Positions 26,505 through 40,300 of a stretch of DNA of 64,000 nucleotides are shown piece after piece; within the stretch, counting starts at the first letter, position 1; every line of letters starts with the position of its first letter. Below the pieces are notes generated by a model. The model saw only the letters and a list, made by a program, of their open reading frames with translations. It did no database searches and had not been told where the DNA came from. Position numbers and translations under genes: made by a program. The stretch is from Litomosoides sigmodontis (lineage: Eukaryota; Nematoda; Chromadorea; Rhabditida; Onchocercidae), in NCBI GenBank assembly GCA_963070105.1, contig OY718806.1, forward strand, positions 1,703,865-1,767,864. Direction: 5' to 3'.

Positions 26505-29279
26505 ACATTACTTCTCTCTTCCACTCTTTCCACTCATCTTCTACCGACCGCAGCACGCAAGCCTCGTCGCTCGCGTCCATTCACCTTCCCTCTCTGCACC
26601 TCTCCGTCTCCGCACTCTTTCATGGGTCCTTTTGTTGCTTTCCCACGATTTATACTTGTAAAATCAATATCCTGTATGTTGGCATATACATTATTTGAAA
26701 CGAGGACAGGCGCTGTGTGTTAACCATCTAGAAAGGTACACGCACGTGTAAACGTAGTTTTTGCACACGTTCGCTGACAGTAATATTTTGTATGGGTGTT
26801 ATATATTAGCCTCTTGCTGATACTGCTTATTTTGTGTTGTTTACTTGTGCATTCGGTCATGAAGAGCGTACGACATCATTTGCAAATTGTTGCAACATCA
26901 AGATAAATTGCAAATTTAACGATTTATCACATGCTCTTATCTCTCACTATTGTCTACTAGAATTTCAAGTATCATATGTTAGACGTGATTGTACGTAGAC
27001 TTTGAAACAGAGGTGCGTAACATTAGCTGTCAAATTGTCGAAATGTTTATGCATTCATTCATTTAAGTGTATTTGCTAATGTGTCAATTCACCGTTCATT
27101 TTTTCTCGCTTTTCCTCCCGCTTCCTCCCCCGCCTTTCTCCCCTCCCACCATTCTCCGAGAATTTTGAATGAATGCGAGGTGGATGGAGATAGATCGAGG
27201 TAGGATGAATGATGAATAGGCAGAAATGAAACATATTTTTGCATTTCACTCGTTGCATTTGCCATAATACAGTACAGTGTACATCGTAAAAATATCAATT
27301 TCAGGTAAATCGATCACCAATGAACGCTACTGCTTTGCAAGTGCAATGGATGCAAATTCATTTGCAACAAAGGAAAAAAAAGGCAAAGTGATTATTTGTC
27401 ATCATTTAATTTCGAAATGATGTAATTACAGTTTTAATTATGTAGAATTAAAAATTGAAATTTACATCGTGTCGATTTTACTGCTTGTATGTCAAATTTT
27501 GACACTGGTAACATTGTGTACTACTCATGTATCATGATCCCTGCGGAAAAATGCCGACAATTTGAAACACATTCTCTGTTGGCTTTTCCTTAATGGAAGA
27601 ATGAAATTTTGAACAAATGCTTTTGAAGCAGAGAGGAAACTTAATAGGTTGATAAACATTTTTTTTTGTGCTTCAAAATGCTACGCAAATTTTTTAGAAT
27701 AAGTAAAACAGTGCAACATGTAATTAATTAATTTCATTGTTGCTACGACTTTTTTTTCTTGTATTCTTTTTTTTCTCTCGTATTCTATGCTATTTGATAT
27801 CAAATATATCAAAGTTTTCATTGTCGTAATTTTCTTCTCTGTGTTATTCATAATTTAATCAGTGATACACTCGTTCACAAATTTTTTGTCAATTTATTCT
27901 ATCGTCCAATTGAAATCGGTGTTATTTTTTATTCCCTTCCCCTTTAATTTCATTAAAATTTTATCACCGAATCTACAATCAATGTTTTTGAATTCAACTT
28001 CTATGATCACTTTATCTAGTGGATTTATCATTTTAAAAATTTGGCCAATTCAGATGATCATCATATTGGAATTAGTGAGGAGAAAACCTAAATGTATGAG
28101 ATTATAGGACCAATTTTGGTACAGTACAGTAATTGGTGTATGGATTACTACCAATAGTTTGTGCTTAAACCTTGTCCAAAAAGAAAAAAAAAAGTTTGTT
28201 TATCTTTTCGGAGAATTGTGTAAATGTTATTAAAATTGCATTAGAGTAACATAACAAATCAACTATTGTTATCTACAGGTACTGTAATCTACTCTAATGT
28301 ATAGTGTTTTTTCTTTTAACGATGTAACTTTAATCAAATTAAACTTGCTAAATTGTACAGTGCATTGTACATTTAATTGTTATTTAGTGGCAAATCCATA
28401 ATTTAAAATTTCTATTCCAATTTTTAACTTTATTTGAATAATCAAAAAAAAATTCTAACTGCTTGTGTTTGTGGATTTGTTCATTTTGTAATGCAGAAAT
28501 TTGCCCTATTTTTTAGGGGAAAACATTTCTGTTATAAATTACTACTTATATATTTGAAATGAATTGTGTTACAGCTAATAAAATATATAAAATATCTGAT
28601 TTATACAAATCACAAATGCAACCATTCAGTGATCAGAGACAGTGAGGTCTGTAATTAAGATGATTATAATTTCTTACATATGTACATTTATATGAATGCC
28701 GTGAATAAGTGAACCACGCCTAGAAATGAAGGGTAACGTAGAAAGATAAAACCGACTAAACGTAACTTTTCAAATTTGAAGCTAAGCTTAACATTTACGC
28801 GTTATCACTGTCCGATAAGAAAAATTATATACCTAACTTTGAAATACTGACTGGCAGCATAAATTCAGTATTTCGCATTTGCTAACATTTATCAGGTAAT
28901 AAAAATGTTTCCCATAACATAAATTGGGGAATAAATAAAAATCTTCAAATATTTTAAATACATTTTTCAAAGACAGTAACATTATAATAGAAATTTTCTA
29001 TAGTGATTATGGATATGAAAAATTTTGCTTGAAAATATCGATAAGCGAATATTCATCCAAAATAATTGCGTAATTTCCAAAATAAAAATGAAGAAAAAGC
29101 GAATTACGTCATGTAAATATTACCTGCAAACTGCTTCTGAGGGCGTATTCCATGTCGTACTTTGTGTGATTTTTTTTCCTCTTTAAAAAAAATGAAAACA
29201 ATGACGCGAAATTGTTTTTATATCATTTTGAAAAATTTCGTCCAAATTTCAAAGTTGTTGTTCAGCTTACCTTTTTTCT

Positions 29280-29834
<555 letters not shown>

Positions 29835-31074
29835 ATTATTATAATTATTATTATTATTATTATATTATTAAAGCATCAATATTATTATTGTTCAGATTAT
29901 TGCTTCAATGTTAGTTCACTGGAGCAAAAAAAGTATCCAATGCAAAAATATCCTATCAAAAGGTAAGTAAATAAACATGCAGATGTTAAATGTGAAATTT
30001 CGAAATCTATTAATGCAACAGCATTTATAATATGCAATAGAACTGAAATAGAATTAGCAATTAAGACATCATGGAAATATTCGATGTGCGCTTCGATGAC
30101 ATTTTCTCACTCATTTTTTGCACTCATTTTTTCTATCGTTTTTTTTTCCTAAAAATTTTTATCACTACGTGATTATTGTTTGTAGGAAAAAATTTTACAT
30201 GCATGTGCGATACGAAAATATCTTTCATAAAATTATCATAGCAGTATTTCTTTCACTAATGCTACTCCAAAGCAAGCGGCAGGAGTCTGTCTATTCATTT
30301 ACCTTTTTCCACTTAAATTAATGAAAATTCATTCAATTCCAGTTCATCTCCTTCATTCATGCAAACACATATCATTCCCATATCATCCAGCAATCCTTCC
30401 TGCTTTTTCGTTTATTGCGCAACAAATGATACTCAAATGATAATAGCTAATATATTTTTGCTTCCACCTAATCATTGGAAGCACCTACCTATTTTGATGT
30501 CACACCAGCTGATCCGTCAGTCCTGTTTTGAACAAAATGTTATCTCACATTTGTTTGTTCACTTGAACCAATCACATCGCAATAATCAACAAATAAAAAA
30601 TGAAAGAGAGAGAGAGAGTGAAAGCTTTGATAAATATCGAAGTGCATCATGAAAGATATGATGTGTAACGCAACTACAGTATGGTATGATTGGGAAATTT
30701 GTTGAAATAACAAAACACGAATGCACGTAAAATAATAGACGTAATAATAAAATATGGATGATGAACGAACATTTATTTACGTGTACATATAAGTGAACAA
30801 AAAAGTGGTACATACAGACAGGCAAACGTACGTCGAATTAAGCGAAAATTTTTTCATTTATTTATACATTTGTATTTATTTATTTTTATACTCATATTTT
30901 ATATGATATATTCATGTTCTTTCTCGCTTTTTTCCCCCTTCTATTTTGTATATTACAGAAATATTTTAAATTGCTATTTTCATATTACATATTTTTGTTT
31001 AAATTTTTTTGCTTACACATGCACTACAACATCCAACCGTTACTGAGTGCGAAATAGCTTGTTTGATGGTGGTG

Positions 31075-31431
31075 TACACGCACGCACGCACACACACACA
31101 CACACACACACTCACACACACACACACACAGGAATTTATTTGTATATATTAAGCAAATATTTATGCTGATGGGAAAGTCAGTGGGTGGAATGAATGGTAC
31201 CTGAGGGAAAAGAGTAATAGAGAGTATTTCACGGATACATATATATGTATATATATATGTATAGATATATATGTATAGGCATACACACACACACGTGCAC
31301 ACGCACACACACAACACACACATGAACGTATATATACACGTGCACGCATACAAGCACGCACACGCACACATGTGCACTTACATACACACGTGCACACACG
31401 TACACGCACATACACATACAGATAGACAGAC
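31075..31431. repeat. two (CA)n-rich blocks with (TA)n between them
   Basis: Alternating CA stretches at 31075-31130 and imperfect CA/CG/TA alternation at 31279-31431, with ATATGTATATAT sequence at 31236-31278. Long alternating purine-pyrimidine DNA of this type can adopt Z-form; frames across it (Cys-Val or His-Thr repeats) are artefacts. Confidence 0.9.
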
Positions 31432-32344
31432 AGAGCGCACTGTCATTTCTGTCCGATGTTTCTCGACTATAACAAGCATATATTACGATTTTTGATCTTA
31501 AAATTTTTCGTTATTTTCTTTCACTGATGCATTAATTTAATTTAAGGATAGGAAGGTAGGAGAAAAGTAAGTTGGAAAAAGGCTTACTTATGTATTCGTT
31601 TATTTAGTTTATTTGTCTATTATATATTAAACTGATTGAAATAATGTTGTCTAGCATGACTGAATGGAATAAAATGTTCAATTAAAGTTTTTTTTTTTTA
31701 TTATCGCTAATGATTGAATAGGAGGTGAAAAATGCAATTTATTAATTTTAATTAAGTGATGCTAATTTCTAATTTTAATATAAATGCTATTTTTTTTAAT
31801 ATTAATGTATGTGATAAGATGATAATCGAGCAGATCAGTTAGTGTACACTAACTGTTTGAATTCATCTTTCCATTGTTTTTTTCACCTTCTTCTCTATGT
31901 GTTATCAATTTTTTTGCTTCCTGCAAGATAATAATTTCGTACTTGAAAAAAAATTTTTTTTTTAAGAATTATTATGTGCAATTTAATTTTATCAAAAATT
32001 TCCTATTAAGCCAATGGATATTACAGACAAGCAAAAAGAAAAAAGAAAAAGAGGAGAGCGAAAGGAGGAAAGAAAGGAAATAAGATTTTATCAGTTTTTT
32101 TTTTCCAAATGATTTTGTTACGGTGATGAAAAGTCTCGTTTCACTTCACTATCCGATCTTCTCTCTAAATTTATCTTTTTACTTTATGAAATAAAATTTT
32201 CTACGAGGTGAGTAATCTGTTAATTGTCCTCATTTATTTATTAATATCTATCCATTTTCATCCTATGATAATCCTATTTTTATTTCCTGTTCAAATATGC
32301 TTTTGCACTATTGCATAAAAGGTCATCAAAAAATAAGCAAATTA

Positions 32345-32660
<316 letters not shown>

Positions 32661-34290
32661 AATTAATTAATTAGCACACTATCTATCGTTGCTTGCTAAT
32701 ATTCATAGTGCGAAGAAGAAGCTGATAGAATTTGAAATCTAAAATTTATCTCATCATTCATGACGTTATGCATTTATCATGCACGTTGCATCATTTCCGA
32801 TCACGTTGCACTTGTCTTCTTTTATTTTCCTTTTTTTTTTTTTTAATTTGAAATATTCACGTTGCTCGCTTGATCATTGTGTGCTGCACTAATAAGACGA
32901 CGAATGAATGCTCACTGATGCTTTCATCAGTTGTTTTCAAATTTCTACGCCATACGTCACGTTATTAAATTTTCATACATTTCATTTAGCCGTTCGTTTG
33001 TATTGGGTGGTACCGTAGGTACTATGGCCAGTGTTTTTGATTTCATTTTTCTTTCAGCTGCTAATTAAAATGCATTGTGGGATTTTCAGATATTTCGACG
33101 TTTTCTATATCGTTCACTAAAATTTACGATTATTGCATTTTTTCCACGTTACTTCTTGGTACATCACATACGTAATACACTTTTTTTTTGCTTTTTTTTG
33201 TCGAGAGCGTTTCATTTTAAAAACAGTGAATTGAGTTTGTTTTTAAAACGGATTTAACAGAAACAGTTAGCGAAATGATTAGATTTAATCGCATCTATCT
33301 GTGGTGTAGAAATACTTAATGGAAAAAAAAATGCAAAATGTAACCCAAATATACGTTTTCTAAGAAATTATAAAAAGGTGGAAAAAATTATATAATTTTT
33401 ATGCGAATCACTAAAAGTTTCAAAAAAAGTATGAGCATCCTATTGAAAATATAAATGTAGGATTTTCAAATTTGCAAACTGTTTCAAATTGTTTTCCTTT
33501 CTACTTAACTTTTAAATCCTGGTAAGTATGTTTTTGCGCAATTAACCATTACATATTTTCTACTGCATTAAAATGGATTAATAAATTTAGCGTAAAAGGT
33601 AAATTTGATGAAATTGTTTGGATCAGTTAAATTACATGCAAAATTTAAGCGGATAGAGGTGATACATTTCAGCATTTATTTATTGAGTAATAAATTTCAA
33701 ATTTCTCTATGTGCGAATGATTGAATTAAAATGACTCATTTGTCTCTTTTGCACTTCGTATTTATCCGGCAAAGTTGTCAATTTGCTGCTCACTGTTTTT
33801 TTTTCATTTTTTATTTTAAATTCGTTTTAGCGAATTATTTTCCACGTTCCGCTTTCTTTTTCCACGATTTGAGCTCTTTGTTTCATTTTCTTTTTCACTT
33901 TTGTTTTTCCAGTGCGTACAGTGAGGAGATTAAGTGATAACACGTAATTGACGCAAGGGCTGACGGACGAACGAAGATATCGTCAATACAACATCAAGTA
34001 CAGCGTGTTATTACTGCTTGCTACGGTAAATGGTAATGCCATATACTTGTGCTAAATTGAATTATTAAACAATTTATAAAATTTTTAAATTTTTTGCTTT
34101 CGTTTATTATTTTCAATAGTAAGCTATACGAATGCGATATTAATTAATTAATTTATTTATTTATTAATCGTTAGAGTAAGATTGAATAACATATGGTAAT
34201 CATCAGCTATAATAGTCTAATAGTTTTCCGGATTTATCTACTGCACTTTCACGCATATCTATTCTACCTGTGTTTTTTGACCATTTTTTT

Positions 34291-34308
34291 TTTTCTTTTT
34301 AGCATGTG
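34291..34308 (+). promoter_or_regulatory. splice (or trans-splice) acceptor and ATG-TGA mini-uORF of the flippase
   Basis: A polypyrimidine run ending TTTTTAG (to 34302) is followed by CATGTGAG, in which ATG at 34304 is directly followed by TGA. The main start ATG is at 34361, so the leader from this acceptor is 58 nt. The acceptor could receive a spliced leader or an upstream non-coding exon; which one is not visible. Confidence 0.5.
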
Positions 34309-34360
34309 AGAAAGAAGGTGGATACCGTTGTAACTGAAATTACTGGTAGTGGCAACATCG

Positions 34361-37300
34361 ATGATGAGCGATGATAATTTGAAGTATTTGCGGAAAAAAG
34401 ATTGGCAAGACGTAAACGTCAAAAAACAACTCTCGGAAGGATCAATTTTAAACGGCTGGTTGATATCTTTAATGAAATTATTTTCATACCAAACCTCAAC
34501 AAATCCAAATTCAACAAGAGAACGTGATAAACGAAGTCAGTGTACCGCACCTGTTGTGGAACGGATTCTACGTGCAAATGATCGTGAATTTAATGAACAA
34601 TTCCAATATGCTGTTAGCATTTATTGATGTTTCTTTCTTTTTTTTTTCAACGTGAAATGAGAATTATGAAAGTTTTTATTTTTCTATTTCAAAAAAAGTA
34701 CTGTTTCGTTTGTAAGTGCATGTTTTTTTTGCCTTTTTTTTAATGGAATTCTTGTAATTTATAGAATTATTATTTATTTGTTAAAATTTTACACTTATTC
34801 GTTTTTTTTCAGGACAATTATATTAGAACTTCAAAATACGATCTAATCACATTTGTTCCGCTGAATTTGCTTGAACAGTTTCAACGTCCTGCCAATTTTT
34901 ATTTTTTGATATTAATGCTTTTGCAAGTATGTGATTTAACATTTTGCCTTTGGCTTTTTTTTTTTACTAATTTTAATTTTTGTTCATTTAAAAATGATAT
35001 AAATTTGTGTGAGAGATATATCATTGCACATTTTCATGCCAAAAATTGTTCTTTTCGCAATGGTAATTGTGATGAGAGGAAACGTTAACTAATCGTAAAC
35101 GTTTTAGCTTATACCGTGGATTAGTTCAATTGCGTGGTACTCAACTGCAATTCCATTATTTGTTGTGCTTACATTCAGTGCTGCAAAAGACGCCTACGAT
35201 GACATTGTTTGTTATTCCATTTCAATCGTATTCCTATTATTATTTCATAAACAGTTATTAATACTGTTACTATTATTATTACAACTGTTAAGTGTTGCTG
35301 TTATCATTAGTTATTATTATGATGATGATTATTATTACTATTATTGTTAATTATTATTGATTTTAGGAGAGGCATCGAAGTGATAATCAGGTAAATAATC
35401 GAATTTCGCAGGTTGTTCGAAATGGACAATTAATTAAGGAGAAATGGATGGATGTTAAAGTTGGTGATGTAATACGTATGGAAAATGATCAATTTGTTGC
35501 AGTATGTTGCAGCAGTTTTGCTATTTGACGAAAATTATTGTTGTTTATTTGTTTTGATTATTTAACTATGAGAATTATGACACTCATTTGTTAAAATGAA
35601 TTTAATTAATTTCATTGAATAATATTTAATTTTATGATAAAATTAGGCTGCTTTGATAAATTTCTTATAAAATGTTTTTCGAAATTTCAATTTGATATAA
35701 AAAAAGAAAGAGCAAAATGATAAATGAAATTGCTTCACTTTTTCAGAGTTCTATATCATAAATGTTTGTTGATGAAATTTTCATTCAGGCTGATTTACTT
35801 TTGTTGTCAACCTCAGAACCACATGGCCTCTGCTATATTGAAACATCCGAGCTTGACGGTGAAACAAATTTAAAAGTTCGTCAAGCATTACCGGAAACAT
35901 TTGTTATGGGTGATAAGCTATTGCAAATAAGTGAATTTAAAGGTTAACTCTTTTTGTTTTTGTCGTTGACATTTTGCATATGTTAGGTGAAAATGCCATT
36001 GTTTTAGTTATTGGTGGAGCTGATTGATTGTATTTGTGGCATTAAAACTGTTCGAATTTAATATTTCGTTTTCTTGAAAAGTTAAAATATTTGGCTTCTT
36101 TTTAATCAAATTGTAACTTTTAGGTCAAATTCATTGTGAAATGCCGAACAATAAGTTGAGTCAATTTGAGGGAATGTTACACTATGATGGTAATGTTTTG
36201 CTACTTGATAATAAGAAAACTTTACTGCGAGGTTGTGTATTACGGAACACTCGTTGGTGCTATGGGGTGGTTATATTTGCAGGTCATTTTATTTTATTTT
36301 TTTTTCACTTCATTTTATTTCATTTTATTTTATTTTATTTTATTTTATTTTATTAAAATTATTGATTAAGTTAGTTTTTAATATTTTTTTAAATGTGCGA
36401 AAATTTTATTGTTCGACATTTGAGAATTTTTTTTTCAGGAAAAGATACAAAATTGATGATGAATAGTGGAAAAACAAAATGTAAACGAACAAGTTTGGAT
36501 CATTTTCTTAATATTTTAATTATGGGTGTAAGTTTGGATCTGTTTGTCATTTTTGCTTATTGCAATAACTGAAGTTTGTTTAATGTTTGGCGAAGTTATA
36601 TATTAATTAATATATGTATATAGAATTTAATATATTTATATAGAATTTTAACAAAATTATTCCTTTTATTTTCAAAATTAAATTATTTATTAAAATAACT
36701 GTAATTAGGAGAATTAATTTTGTTAATTTACAGATTGTTATTTTTTTGATAGCAATGTGTCTCATTTGTACAATACTATGTGGAATACGTGAATGGACTG
36801 TTGAACGTTACTTTACTATTTCGCTAAATTTGGATAGCTTAATTAGTACAAATTACAATGAAGCACCATCGGAGCAAACTTCCATTTTATTATTTCTCAT
36901 GTTCTTTTCCTATCTTATCTTACTCAATACTGTTGTGCCCATTTCACTTTATGTAAGGTAAATTCTATGTTAGTTTTTTTTTTTTCCTTTTAAAATAATC
37001 TATCATTGGAAACTCCAAAACTTATATTGTATAAAAATTATTATAGCTGTATTGATTAGAATTTGTTAAAAGTTCAAATATTAAAATTATAAACAAAATA
37101 TTTTGTGAATTTGCTTACTCATTTCTTTTTTTTTCCTTTTTCTTCTCCTTACATTCTCACTCATGCTAATTTTTGCAGGAAAAGCTATTTTATTCTATAA
37201 TTTATTGAAAATATTTACAGTGTTGAAATAATACGATTTGTTCATTCAATGTGGATTAATTTTGATGCTGAAATGTATTACGAAAAGGTTACATTAATTC

Positions 37301-40300
37301 CTCCTAATTAATTAGCTTCTAATTTAGGTGGGAGTGTGAGAGAGGGCGATTGCAACGTGATTTGAATATTATTTGCAACTCAGGCATTTTTAGCATTTCA
37401 TTATTCTCGTTTTTCAGGGTGATATTGCTGCATGTGCACGTACCACAACATTAAACGAAGAATTAGGTCAAGTTCAGTATATATTTAGTGATAAAACAGG
37501 AACTTTAACACAAAATGCAATGGTATTTAGGAAGTGTTCAATTAATGGCCGTTGTTATGGTGATATCTACGGGGATGATGGTGAAGTAATTGATGTAACC
37601 GAGGTGCTACTTAATTATCAAATTAATTTTAATGATATATTAGGGGAAAATTTTGGTGAAGTAATTGACGTAACCGAGGTGCTGCTTAATTATCAAATTA
37701 ATTTTAATGATATATTAGGGGAAAATTTTTAGTTATAAATTGATAAAAGTTTGGTAGCAGTTTTGGTGATAAAATGCTAGTGCTTTTAAGACTTCTGATG
37801 ATGCACGTTGGTTTTTGCTCTTCTTTTTGGATTATGGAATGCATGAAGCGTATTGATTCGGAAAAACAAATAGAAATTTTTTTAATGAAATTAAAATTTA
37901 GTGTTTATTATTTGTAGCAAATTTACTCCATTAATATTAGCATGAATGATTTCTTTTGCCACTTGAAGAAGACGTCAATGGTTGATTTTTCGGCGAATCA
38001 TTGGTTTGAAGTAAATTTCAAGTTTTACGATCAGACATTACTGACAGACACAAAAAAAGGAATTCATGAAGTAATCACTGTTCTGCCCTTTTTTTTGTCA
38101 TTTAATTGCAATTAATTTTTTTTACAGTTTGCCTAAATTACTAGCTTTTGATTGATCAATCTGTTACAGCTAGCATTATTAAGGTGGCAGAATTTTGGCG
38201 ACTGTTGGCTCTTTGTCATACTTCTATGCCGGAACACAAAAACGGTCGCTTGGAGTATCAAGCACAAAGTCCGGATGAAGCTGCTCTTACATCAGCTGCA
38301 CGGAATTTTGGATACGTTTTTAAATCTCGTACTGCTCAAACAATTACACTGGAGGTAGCAGGTTGCGATGAGGTTTTTTCTTCAAATATTTATATTTATT
38401 GAATTAATTTTAAAAAAAAAAAGAAATGTTACTATAGCGTGCTATAACACATGTAAGCATATCATTATCATATACTTTAAAAAGAGTTTTTCTTAAGGTT
38501 TATGATTTATTGGCAATTCTTGATTTCAACAATGTTAGGAAACGAATGTCTGTTGTTGTTCGAAATCCTTTGGGTGAATTAATACTTTATTGCAAGGGAG
38601 CAGATACAATTGTACTTGACAGGTTGTGAAAGTTTTAATTTTATTCTCATTAACATTACTAAATTAACAGTACCAATTTAATTTCATACGAACTAAATTA
38701 CAATATAGTAAATTGCACAACATTTAGAATATCGCACAATACGGACCCAATGCTGAAAAGTGCAACAATTCAACATCTCGATAAATTTGCTACTGATGGC
38801 CTTCGAACTTTATGTTTAGCTTACAAGAAAATTAGCATTGATGTTTTTAATAGATGGCATGTGAGTTTTGTATTTGTAATTTAAATTGTGAGTTTGATTA
38901 TTGGCTGTAAATGGTAAAGGAATTCCGAAAAATAGTATTGTAGAATTTTCCGGAATTAATTTAACTCTTATTTTAATAAACGTAATTGTTTACGCAGTTG
39001 TCTAATTACAGCTGTTATAGGAGCAGCAAAAAGAAGCAGCAGTTGCACTGACGAATCGTCAGGAGCAACTTGATCGAGTATATGATGAATTAGAGCAGGA
39101 GATGATACTTTTAGGAGCTACAGCAATTGAGGATAAGCTTCAGGATGGTGTTCCGGACACGATAGCAGAACTTGCTCATGCTAATATTAAAATTTGGATT
39201 TTGACAGGTGATAAACAGGTAGGGTAATTTTAGTGAATTGATATGAAGATTTGAAAAATCATGCTTGGTATATGCATGAGTTTCATAGTTTCAGGAAACA
39301 GCAATCAACATCGGCTATTCATGCAATTTGTTAACGGAAAATCTGCGTGAAGTTTTCGTTATTGATGGTGAGACGGAACGTGAAGTTGAAGTGCAACTGA
39401 AGGATGTACGACGACGAATCGAACAAGCACTTGGACCGGTCAATCTTTTATCTAAATTAATAGTGCAATTATTTCCATTTGTTTCTTGATTCTTTGATTT
39501 TTCCTAATACAAATGAAGCGATAGCTAAAATTTCATTTTTCTATTTTGCTCCTCAAAAACGAAAACATAACATGTTGAATTAGATTTTCCCAATAAATAA
39601 TTTTTTAGGTGGTCTTTTTTTTTTTTAGTACAACTTAAATGTTGAATTAAAAATAAGAATAATTAAAAATGAATTCAGTGCATTATGATTTGTTTTCATA
39701 GATTTGATAATTTCTTTAAATGACAATTTTGCTGTTCATATTTACATGTAATTAATTAGTGAACGCTCATAATGTTGGTGTGAGGAGTAAAAGATGAAGT
39801 AAAGAAAACGAAAAAGAAGTGTAAGTTCAGAAATTCGCAAATGATTTACCAATCGTATCTTTTCCAACTACAGCACAATGGTGCTAAAAATTTCATTCCA
39901 TCAAAATTATACGTAAGTTTACTAAGTTACAACTTTTAGGATGCTTTATTACGTAACGAAAATCTTGCCCCTAATGATACTGTCACAGGTGATAGCAGCA
40001 TTCTACAATATGATAATATCAAAAACATGGCTTCCACACATTACGGTAAATATTTTCAGTATTTTTTGACAGTACTTTTGCTCATATTAGTAATGTTGAA
40101 ATTAAAAAAAAAAAGCATATGAACGAGACATAATTTTTATAAAACACATTTTACGCAAATATATCACATAAAATAAATAATAGAAAGAATGAGTGATAGA
40201 ATGAATTCGTCATTTTTTCATTAAATCAGATAGTTTTTATGAGATTTATTGTTTTCAATTAAAACGAAATTGGTTTTTTTTTCTTTATTTTGCAGAAAAT

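Noticed and set aside
26395..26723. Pro/Ser-rich frames of 85-96 codons in three overlapping registers
   Set aside because: All three registers are open because of C/T-rich tracts without stops; no splice-site context or recognisable domain.
31024..31495. Cys-Val and His-Thr rich frames up to 117 codons
   Set aside because: Translation of alternating CA/TA/CG microsatellite blocks.
37580..37729. Mobile-element insertion as the cause of the 75-bp repeat
   Set aside because: The two copies are directly head-to-tail, with no terminal inverted repeats, no extra sequence and no target-site duplication; tandem duplication explains it.
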